Below, in pieces: positions 55,835 through 64,000 of a stretch of DNA of 64,000 nucleotides. How positions within the stretch are numbered: the first letter of the stretch is position 1; every line of letters starts with the position of its first letter. Below the pieces are notes generated by a model. It did not search any database. It saw only the letters and a program-made list of their open reading frames with translations, and was not told the DNA's origin. Made by a program: the position numbers and the translations under genes. Origin of the DNA: Diphasiastrum complanatum (lineage: Eukaryota > Streptophyta > Lycopodiopsida > Lycopodiales > Lycopodiaceae); contig CM055108.1 in the NCBI GenBank assembly GCA_029204225.1, positions 46,857,486 through 46,921,485 on the forward strand, written 5' to 3'.

Positions 55835-55852
55835 GGCGTCGATGCCTGGGAT
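55835..55852 (+). other. primer binding site of G2
   Basis: TGGCGTCGATGCCTGGGA begins one base after the LTR and is a variant of the gypsy primer site TGGCGCCGTTGCCGGGGA. Confidence 0.75.
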
Positions 55853-57144
55853 AGGTTTCTATAATTAGTTTAGCTGTATTTTAGCTATTTTCTTGCATTT
55901 TAGAGTAGTTCTAGGTAGATTTTTGGGTGTTTTGAGTTAGTTTTCTATATTTTTTTTGTGTTTGGACTGTTCACAGCTAGTGGAGGAGGTGTGAGAGGGT
56001 AGAGGAGGCCCTGAACAGCCTCTAAGGGCTTGAAACCCAAACCAACCAGCCAAGAAACCCAAAAAAAACACACCAATCTGCATTTTGGAGGGGAAAAGAG
56101 TCCAAAATCTCATCAGATTTTATATCTCCAGAATCAGTGAAAATTAACTCTTGCATGACTGGCAACAGCTCAAAGGTACTGTCCCAGACCTGCATAGAAG
56201 CCTGCGAGAGTTAGTTCCAAGCAAATTGTGATAACCAGAGAAAAATCATAAAAAATTCAAAAAACCCTTGAAAAAATCCAAAAAAATTCAAATCTTCATA
56301 AGAACTCTCGCAGAGCCCTCTGAAGTTCCATCTCAGTGAGACCAGGACACAGAGAAGTTTGCGAGAGTTAGTTTGATGTCTAAGTGCCTGTGCGAGAGTT
56401 CTTAGTGAAAAAAAGATGGGAAAGTACCAATGAACCCTCGTAGACAGCAAAATTTTCAGTTCCAGTGGTCAAGAACTCTCGCAGAGGATTCTGAAGTTCC
56501 ATCTCAGTGAGACTAGGACACAGAAGAGCTTGCGAGCGTTAGTTTATTGCAGTGAGTAGAAAATTGAATTTAAGTGTACAAAAATACTAAAAATTGAAGA
56601 TCCAGCAAATCCTTCCAGTAATAACTCTTGCAAACCCTCTCAATCGATTTAGAATGTCAATTTACATCATTGATGAAGCCTGCGAGAGTTAGTGTGAAGA
56701 TGTGGTGAAGATCAAACCAGAAAAGTGGTTTTGAACCCTCGCAGACAGTGAAATTTTCTCTTCTTGCGAGAATTAACTCTTGTAGAGATTTCTATAGTGA
56801 GAGCTGACCCAGATCCAGCTACTGTGAGCCTTGCGAGAGTTACTTCCCAGAAATCTGAAAGATATCAAATTTTTTACTTGCAAAAATAGCTAAAGAACCC
56901 TCACACAGCCAACCCTCGCACAAGAGAACCCTCTCAGACTAGATCAGTGGAAAGATCTGCATTAGATCCATCTATTGTCAAAATCTCAGGTCAATCAGTG
57001 CAAGGAGTAAAAAGTTATCAAGGAAAAACCACCGTAAAGGGCCTAAAATTCACTTTCAGCCGATCAGATTGATCAGATCCTTAGAGATCCAGACTGCATC
57101 CTACTGTATAAGTGAGATCCAATCACTTTGGAATCCACCATCGA
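55853..57144 (+). other. long noncoding leader of G2 with dispersed inverted motif
   Basis: About 1.3 kb without long ORFs. TGCGAGAGTTAG and its complement CTAACTCTCGCA, with close variants, occur about 13 times between 56203 and 56920 in both orientations. G1 position 1 corresponds to the end of this leader. Confidence 0.7.
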
Positions 57145-59038
57145 ATGAATATGAGATTGGGACGATCAATAGCACGAAGGATAGCAAATCAAGCACCACA
57201 CCTTCCCAGATTAACAGTTGTGCAACAAGAGACAGAACCAGAACCAACACCAATGGATCGAATGGGCCAACCCGTACTTGCCGCTCCCTTGCAAGCAGTC
57301 CGGAGAGCACCACGGATGAAAATACCAAAATATGACAGATCATCAGATCCCATCCGATTCCTCCAGATCTATGAGCAAGCTTGTGAAATCTACAGTGAAT
57401 AGACACTTGTGGAGAAGCTGATGCTGTTTTCCATGTCCTTACTGACATTTAAGATTGGTTTTTCAACCTGTCAGAGGAAGAAAAATCCATCTAGGAAGTG
57501 GTTAAGGTGGCTGTCATTACGTGCTTTAAACCAAAAAAGTTCTTGGAAGACCCGTTCCTCCTGCTGAGCAAAGTCAAGATGGGAAAACGAGAAAGGGTCA
57601 AGGACTATATTGAGTGGGTCAAACACTTACGATCTGAGTGCAGTGCAGCCCTAACTCCCGATCACGCAGTGATCATGTAGTTCCTAGCCGGACTACCACG
57701 AAGCATCAGAAGAAAACTGAAACGATGGGAGTAGTACGCTACTCTGCAAGAAGCTATGGAAGATGCCATCAGGGAAGAGGATGAGAGATCTGACGACGAA
57801 TATCCATCCACCCACACTCCTACTCCCTTGATCGCATCATCATCATCAAACGCATCTACTCTATCCACTGAACTACTATTGGAGCAAATGACAAAATTAC
57901 ACAAACAGCAGATGGAGCAACTTACGGTGCAGTTTGACCATAAACTGAAGGCCATATAGGGAGCTGTAGCAGTAACGCCACATCAACCAGAACCAAACCA
58001 GTTGCAGTACCCAAGACGGGAAAATGTATGGTGTTCAGTGTGCACGCAAAACCATATAACGAACGAGTGTCTAGTCCTAAAGCAAAATCTGAGACTGACA
58101 TATAGATTCTACGATCTGTTCAATGCAACATCGCATGATATGACATTTTGCCCATTCAACCTCATTGTTCAACAGAAGAGAAGTCCTTATCAGACTTCCT
58201 ATCTTTACCATCAAGGGGCCCCCAATGTGGCACCAAGGTACGGCGCACAAAATCAACCACAGCGTATGGCCTTACCTGCTCCACTAGGGCCAGCCAATCA
58301 ACAAGTGACCCATGTAAACCTGACAGCAGCAGAACCAGAGATGCAAATGCCACCTCAACCTGAGCAGCAGCAATGGTACAGACCAGAGGAACCATTTATG
58401 GATCCTGCCATAAATGAATATGTTGCAGCCTACGCATCTCAAACTCAGCGTCAAGGCGGAAGAAATTACGGCTGCTACGGATGTGGCGAAGGACACAAAA
58501 TTGTAGAATGTCCCTACAAGGGACAATATACATCATTCTGCCTAGAATGCGGTTATGGACACTGTTTCAAGAATTGTCCATTTAAACCTGGGACCAGTGC
58601 ACCTCTGAACTTCATTGCAATATAGCAACCAGCAGTTCCAGCAGGGATGCCATCGGAACGACATTCCACGCTCCTGTGTTAGTTGTTACGCGAGCACAGA
58701 AGAGGAAGGAAGTGGCTCCCTCACCACCACCATTGGTCACTAATGACCAACCCTCAACTTCAGCGCCATATCCGAATGTGAGAGAAGAAAGAAGACAGTA
58801 CCAAAAAATAAGACACTAGGTACAGAAAGCACAAGCGGAGGAAAAAGAGCAAGAAAGAGATAACAACTGCGGAACCTCTAGTTGGCGTCGAACAGGAACC
58901 GCAAATGGGCTCACCACTGCGCACTGATCAGAATGATCGGTTGCACGAACATGAACCACCTTTTCACATGGTGGAGGTCGAGGAACCACGCACTGAAAGG
59001 CTTGCACTTTTACTGTCAACCCGTGTTAGTTTACCTAT
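57145..59038 (+). pseudogene. gag: gypsy gag and protease start (G2)
   Basis: The ATG at 57145 (MNMRLGRSIARRIAN) matches the G1 start. The order is as in G1: gag core (LLSKVKMGKRERVKDYIEW, ~57550-57620), acidic segment, knuckles CSVCTQNHITNEC, a damaged second one (YDLFNATSHDMTFC), CYGCGEGHKIVEC and CLECGYGHCFKNC, then the region before the protease. A shift occurs near 57410. Stops at 57678, 57732 and 57957 face TGG, CAG and CAG in G1. Coding is cut at 59038 by the antisense chromovirus G5; G1 continues there into its protease. Confidence 0.85.
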
Positions 59039-59953
59039 TGCGCCGGCGCCTCAAAGGGCACTGGGACTTGAGCGGTTTCCCCAACACGTGCTTAAGTCTA
59101 ACATTCATCAATCATGCACTTACGTAAAAGCCAACTCAGAAACGTAACAAGCTTAACCATTCAGACTTAAGAAAACTGGAATCCCGACCAACCCGAAAGC
59201 CAACTCAGAATCTGTCCCCAAAAGGTAACCAAAGGCAAAGACAAGCCACACATGAAACCCAAGGCATAGTGGTCGCCAAACTGACCAATTGGCATAGCGG
59301 CAAGCCCCATGTCGATGACAGGGACCCTTAGGCACCAGCGACGCAAAAAGGTTGTAGTAAGGGTCCTTCTACTTGGACCAGTCCCGGAGGCGAAACTGAA
59401 ATGGTAATCATCCCCAAGGATCAACTTTATTAGATTTGGAAGAGGTTACATTCATACATACACTGACCAATCTCGAGGCCACCAACACATGCTGGGTATT
59501 GTGCCTGGCTTGTGCTGGTACAGGGAGCTGAGACCTGGCGACTAGATTCCTGGTGTTGGTTGAGCTGCCCAAGTTTCTGTCTGCCGGACACCCCCTCTAG
59601 TTCTGCTGTGATTCGGCACACCCCCTCTGTTCTGAAACATAGTGCTTTTTGGTAAAGCACGCTTTTTGGGACTTAGTTTTTATTTTGCTGATTAAGCGTG
59701 GCAAGCCTGGCAGAATCAGTCTGGCTCCCGGACATGGGTCCCGACAGCCGTCCCGGCGGCAAAATCAACTTGCTTCCTGACTAGGCCATGACTCGAGCTC
59801 CAGAGCTAGCTCATGACTTGTGACTACTTGACTGGCTCACCACAGGTCGAAGGCTCAGTCCTTGACGTTCTAACTTGCTCTGGGACCTTAGGGAGCGTCA
59901 CCTTTTAGAGTCTTACAGGGCACACTGGGTGCACCTGAGTCAGCTTTACAACA
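59039..59953 (-). repeat. 3' LTR of G5
   Basis: On the minus strand it starts TGTTGTAAAGCTGACTC after the purine run and ends GGCGCCGGCGCA, 915 bp. AATAAAG near 59440 may act as the polyadenylation signal. It is clearly more GC-rich than other LTRs here. Confidence 0.8.
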
Positions 59954-60194
59954 TCCTCCCCTTGTTTGAAAAAGCTGATGTCCTCATCAGGGCCAAACTA
60001 GACCTAGGACGTATGGCACGAGCTTAATTCACCGGCCTTAACAACCTTGAATTAAGAAATACATTGGTAGTAGCACAGAAAAAGTGTAGATAAAGTTCAC
60101 TTACGTAAAGCCTATGTAAAGCTGCAAGTGATTTATTGCCAGACTTAAGAAAGATACCTGGAAGTTCCTTGAACTTTAGAATGGCCATGAATGT

Positions 60195-60529
60195 TTATGT
60201 AGGAAGCATGCCGCCAGGTAGTGCTTTGTGTGCCGATCTGGGAAAACGGCTATTGCGTTGGTTCTTCTGCAGATAATCTGCTAGTACTTCAGGGGCTCCC
60301 TCCTTAAGCTTGTCTTCGTACTCCCAAGAAACCTCAATAAGTGGAGCCCGTAGCCACTTCACTAGATATTCACGTTGAACGCCAGTTCACTTTCTATGTG
60401 TCAATATTTGTTCTGGTACAAGCTGCCTCTTCATATCATCAAGTGTCATTGTTGGGTGACGGAGTTAGTGTTCCCGATCAAATCGCTCATCTGGTTTGTA
60501 CCGTTTGAGTAATGAGATATGAAACACAT
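60195..60529 (-). pseudogene. integrase C-terminus and chromodomain (G5)
   Basis: After a shift near 60530 the frame continues with FHISLLKRYKPDERF and one stop. A chromodomain follows: VPEQILTHRK, one stop, then QREYLVKWLRAPLIEVSWEY and APEVLADY (~60420-60260). YLVKW and W.Y are the aromatic cage and fold signature of chromoviruses, where the domain steers integration to marked chromatin. The stop at ~60378 replaces a codon between HRK and TGV. Confidence 0.8.
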
Positions 60530-61731
60530 TGTGTATATCCAAGCTGGATGCAGTGCTAATCGGTAAGCCACTGGGTTGATCTTCTTGGTGACATAATATG
60601 GTCCTGCATAAGGTCGAGCGAACTTATGAGAAAAACCTTTTGGTAACACAATGTTTTCTTTGTTTAGCCATACTTGATCACCTTCCTCAAATGCCAGTTC
60701 TCGTCGATGTGGGTTTACGTCAGCTGCCATACTCCTTTGTGACTGCTCCAAAAATGACTTCACCTCTGTCAGCTTTGTGTGCCACTCATTGATGAATTCC
60801 TCCACTGTGGGTACTGATGTTTCCTGCACGCCTGTAAGAAAAGAGCTTGGAACAATCGGTAGCCGACCATTGCTTATCTCGAAGGGTGCCCTTCCAGTAG
60901 ATCTGTTCACTTGTTATTATGTGCAAACTCGAGAATATCCAAGTAGTTGACCCACTCGGATTGGTCCCAAGCGACATAATTTTGTAAATATTGTTCAATC
61001 TGTTGATTGACTCGTTCCGTTTGCCCATCTGTCTGAGGGTGATATGCAGTGCTGAAATTTAGTCCAATTTCCACGAGGCAAAATAGACAAGTCCAAAACT
61101 TTCCGACGTACTTGGTGTCTCGGTCAGAAATAGTCGTGCTAGGCAGGCCGTGGTATTTGAAGACACATTTGAAAAATAACCTTGCCACTTCTTCAGCTGT
61201 CACTGAACTTTTAGTTGGTACTAGATGAACTTGCTTTGAAAAGCGGTCAACCACCACATAAATTGAGTCGAAGCCTTGGCACCGTGGTAGTTGAACAATA
61301 AAATCCATGCTCATCGAATTCCATGGGTATGCTGGTACCGGTAATGGTTGGAGTAGTCCTGCTGGAGCTAGCGGTTCCACCTTCACTTGTTGACATGTCA
61401 GGCATGTTTGCACATAGGATTCAACGTCTGCCCACATACCTGGCCAATAGAAGCCTCTTTTGAGAAGTTCATACATGCGATTCACCCCTGGATGTCCGGC
61501 GGCTAGTACGTCATGATATTCTTGCAAGACTTTCTTCCTCAGGTTGATGTTGTCTGGGACATATACTCTGCATTGTTTATAAACAACCATTTGATCTTTC
61601 CAAGTGAAATGTTTATGAGGCTTTCCCAGCTGGAATTCGATCATTAAGTCCTTCGCCAACACATCTGCACCATAATTCTCCCTAATTTCTTGGAGTAGGC
61701 CAGTCACCTGAGTTGTCACTGTTGCCATCAA
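60530..61731 (-). pseudogene. pol: integrase (G5)
   Basis: Integrase with intact zinc domain (HDVLAAGHPGVNRMYELL, CLTCQQVK), catalytic Asp in SMDFIVQLP, Asp in TISDRDTKYVGKFW and Glu in HPQTDGQTERVNQ. The frame is open from 61731 to 60907, with a shift to the next open stretch (60910-60446), which holds RAPFEISNGRLP and GDQVWLNKENIVLPKG. Confidence 0.9.
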
Positions 61732-61737
61732 GTGTTC

Positions 61738-62133
61738 CTATCTACTTAGTGCGCCTGCCACCACATTGTTCTTTCCCGCCGTGTGTACAATGTCTATATT
61801 GAATTTTGAGAGAAAGTTTTGCCATCGCATTTGCTTTGGTGTGAGCATACCTTGGGATGAGAAGTACTTGAGTGATACATTATCAGTGAACGCCTTAAAG
61901 GGTTTTCCTGCCACATAATGTCTCCAATGCTCCACTGCTTGAACTACTACGACCATTTATTTTTCATGAGTTGGCCATCGTCGCTCTACGTCACTCAATT
62001 TCTTTGAAAAATATGCAACAGGTTTTCCGTCTTGCATCAGCACAACCCCAATAGCAAAGTTCGACGCGTCTGTATGTATTTCAAAAGGTTTGCTAAAGTC
62101 TGGTAAGGCAAGGATGGGTTCTTGAGTGATCCG
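61738..62133 (-). pseudogene. pol: RNase H (G5)
   Basis: Reads VVVVQAVEHWRHYVAGKPF, TDNVSLKYFSSQ and FNIDIVHTAGKNNVVAGALS. The first half is interrupted by stops near 61957 and 62118. Confidence 0.8.
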
Positions 62134-63009
62134 TCATTTTAGTTCTTGGAACGCTGCTTCACATTCCGGTGTCCATGTCATCTTTAGATGAGTCTTGGTC
62201 TGCTCCAACAGTGGTGCCACAATTTTGCTAAATGCCTCAATGAATCTCCTGTAAAAGTTACATAAGCCCACAAATGATTTGATGCCATGAACAGTTTTAG
62301 GAGCCAGCCAATCCAAGATAGTCTTGATCTTCTTAGGATCCATCCGAATTCGTCCGTAGCCTATAACATGTCCAAGGAAATCAACTTTCTCTACCACAAA
62401 TTCACATTTTTCTCTTTTTGCGAACAAGCTGTTCTTCCTCAGTCGTTGGAGGACAGTCCTTAAATGTTTAATGTGATATTCGAGGCTACGACTAAACACC
62501 AAGATGTCATCGATGTACACAATGACAAATTCATCTAAGCAGTCTTGAAAAATGTTGTTCATCAACGTGCAAAAAGTGGCTGGTGCGTTTGTTAAACCAA
62601 TTGACATCACCCTGAATTCGTGGCTCCCATACCGTGTTCGAAAAGCCGTTTTGTGCTCATCGCCTTTAGCTATTCAAATTTGGTGATATCCAGATCTAAG
62701 ATCTATTCGGCTAAAATATCTGGCATGTTTGAGCTGGTCGAACAGGTCATCAATTCTAGGCATGGGATATTTGTTCTTGATGGTACCCTTGTTGAGCCTG
62801 CGGTAATCCACACACATCCGCAGTGTCTTGTCCGCCTTTTCCACGAATAGTATAGGGGCTCCAAATGGCGAAGCACTGGGTCTAATGAATCCTTTGTCTA
62901 TCAATTCACCAAGTTGTCGTTTCAGTTCCACCAACTCTTCTTGGGACATCCTATAGGGTGCTCGTGAAGTTGGTTCTGTTTCTGGTACCAACTCAATCTT
63001 ATGGTCCAC
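62134..63009 (-). pseudogene. pol: reverse transcriptase (G5)
   Basis: Starts with [20 protein letters not shown] and contains [30 protein letters not shown], a stop near 62672, GLTNAPATFCTLMNNIF, catalytic VYIDDILVFS (~62512), EFVVEKVDFLGHVIG and GLCNFYRRFIE. All RT boxes are present, with one stop. Confidence 0.9.
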
Positions 63010-63102
63010 TGGTCTTCAAGGAGGTAACTTAGCTGGGAGTTCTTCGGAAAACACATCGCTAAATTCCTCTAGCAAATCTACCACCTCCTTTGGCAAGTTT
63101 TT

Positions 63103-63696
63103 CTATTGTGCGTTTTTTTCTTCTGGAACCTCTCTACAGATACAAAGAAAGCACTTTGACCTTTTCTCTTTCACCATGCTTTTAATCACAGATGCAGCAA
63201 CCAGATTTTGTTCAATATCGGTGCCCTTCGCGTTCCCTCCAGGCAGAGCTTTTGTCATACAGATCTGTCCCTTGTAATCCAAGAGAACCAAGTTTGAGCT
63301 CCTACCCAAAACTACAATACAATGTTCATTTAGCCAGGGAAGGCCCAAAATTACATCGAAGGCATCCATCTCTAAAATCAAAAAGCTAAGTTTAGCCTTC
63401 CATCTCCCAATTTGCATCGGGATGTTCAATGTTGCTTTGTCTGCGTCCAGTGCTCCCTTTGTTGTTTCTACCTTGAGCGTTGATGTTACATTTCTGGTCG
63501 GCAAGCTGAACTGTTCCACTATGCTCCTTGAAATATAGTTATGTGAAGCTCCGGAGTCGATCATGAAATCTGACTTCCTCCCCGCGATCTTTCTGGATAG
63601 GAATAATAATCTTGAACCAATCTTGGGAGTTGCCCCATGGAAGCTCCTTTCCATACTTATATGTCGTCCACCCACAAATGTAAATTCCTCCTTCAA
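63103..63696 (-). CDS. pro: aspartic protease region (G5)
   Basis: An open 197-codon frame carries SDFMIDSGASHNYISRSIVE, the retropepsin active site, and FDVILGLPWLNEH, the C-terminal signature. A stop near 63103 and ~90 nt separate it from RT. Confidence 0.85.
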   Translation of the reverse strand: MKEEFTFVGGRHISMERSFHGATPKIGSRLLFLSRKIAGRKSDFMIDSGASHNYISRSIVEQFSLPTRNVTSTLKVETTKGALDADKATLNIPMQIGRWKAKLSFLILEMDAFDVILGLPWLNEHCIVVLGRSSNLVLLDYKGQICMTKALPGGNAKGTDIEQNLVAASVIKSMVKEKRSKCFLCICREVPEEKNAQ

Positions 63697-64000
63697 CTCC
63701 CAACTAGATCAGATCACCTGGAAGAAGTTAAGCAACCAGGGGTTATTTAGGTCCAAACAAGCACACCACAAATAAACATACCAACCAAAGCAAACACAGA
63801 GGATCCCTCTCAAGCCACATTCCCCTTGAGACCGGACGTAGGACCTTTGCCTAACCGCACTCACACAAATCTATCACAGAATTAGCCCACGGGGAAACAT
63901 CCATCCAACCATCCATGCTTTCACCATTAAGCAGCACATTGCCTCAGTCACGCCCCACCACTTTTTGGTCGATAGCCCTTATAGCTAAACGATCGGCAGC
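63697..64000 (-). other. noncoding sequence upstream of G5 protease
   Basis: Gag would be expected here but no gag frame is found. Just before the protease frame the minus strand reads AACTTCTTCCAG followed by GTGATCTG, which looks like a 3' splice site. An intron or a leader-like replacement are both possible. Confidence 0.35.

Larger units (their letters stand above)
59039..64000 (-). mobile_element. G5: chromodomain gypsy element inserted in G2, runs off the right edge
   Basis: A minus-strand chromovirus. From high to low coordinates it has protease, RT, RNase H, integrase, chromodomain, polypurine tract (GGGGAGGA, just above 59953) and 3' LTR. The G2 alignment with G1 stops exactly at its LTR end, so it inserted into G2; CCTAT (59034-59038) should be the target duplication. 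The 5' LTR and gag lie beyond 64000. Confidence 0.9.

Noticed and set aside
56203-56940. Regularly recurring short motif, CRISPR-like at first look
   Set aside because: The copies vary, lie in both orientations at uneven spacing, and sit in a retrotransposon leader of a plant genome; there are no cas genes.
1-64000. tRNA and rRNA genes
   Set aside because: I found no convincing tRNA A and B boxes with cloverleaf, nor rRNA sequence; primer-site matches are not tRNA genes.

Overview
This is nuclear DNA of a land plant. It is AT-rich, has canonical GT-AG introns, carries plant-type Ty3/gypsy and Ty1/copia retrotransposons in many nested, degraded copies, and contains one orphan exon like the plant RING protein RFI2. 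The lineage cannot be fixed from sequence alone; I see no intact host gene. I name elements G (gypsy), C (copia) and E (LTR elements with an unusual accessory ORF).

Layout: 1-2852 G1, gypsy leader end, gag and protease (+). 2853-10594 G3, a gypsy element whose 5' LTR end, PBS and gag are inverted relative to its pol, with an accessory coiled-coil ORF between pol and a 1.26 kb 3' LTR. 10595-13940, two convergent decayed intron-bearing genes, one transposase-like and of unusual type. 14327-16660 C5, copia (-). 16660-17636, gypsy LTR end, PBS and leader (G6). 17637-20220 E1-A, 3' half of an accessory-ORF LTR element (-). 20221-21589, 3' LTR and tail of copia C2 (-). 21612-24050, intron-bearing genes and subterminal repeats of a probable CACTA transposon. 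24280-25855 E3, another accessory ORF (-). 25866-28660 G4, gypsy gag-RT (-). 28665-31277 E1-P, 5' half of the E1 element (+). 31278-33595, 5' LTR and body of C2 (+). 33608-34130, CACTA transposase N-terminal exon. 34315-36426, two copia gag genes (C3, C4). 36427-39785 E1-B (-), abutting a gypsy RNase H-integrase fragment (39786-40670). 40884-48678 is the least transposon-dense part: an RFI2-like exon, a ~200 bp repeat and a solo LTR with a perfect target duplication. 48684-54672 C1, a complete young copia element. 55014-59038 G2, the same family as G1. 59039 to the right edge G5, a chromodomain gypsy element inserted antisense into G2.

Most coding regions are pseudogenes. Where two copies can be compared, many stop codons are C-to-T or G-to-A changes, as expected for cytosine-methylated, silenced transposons.

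The points most worth following are: (i) E1-P and E1-A are complementary halves of one element, broken at the same nucleotide by copia C2, with matching 5 bp duplications, so an inversion of roughly 11 kb separates them, while E1-B keeps the empty site; (ii) a family of accessory ORFs (globular domain, acidic/proline linker, coiled coil, globular domain) occurs in at least two and perhaps three LTR families; (iii) a decayed transposase-like gene of a type I do not associate with known plant transposons; (iv) gypsy leaders punctuated by family-specific short CG-containing motifs in both orientations.
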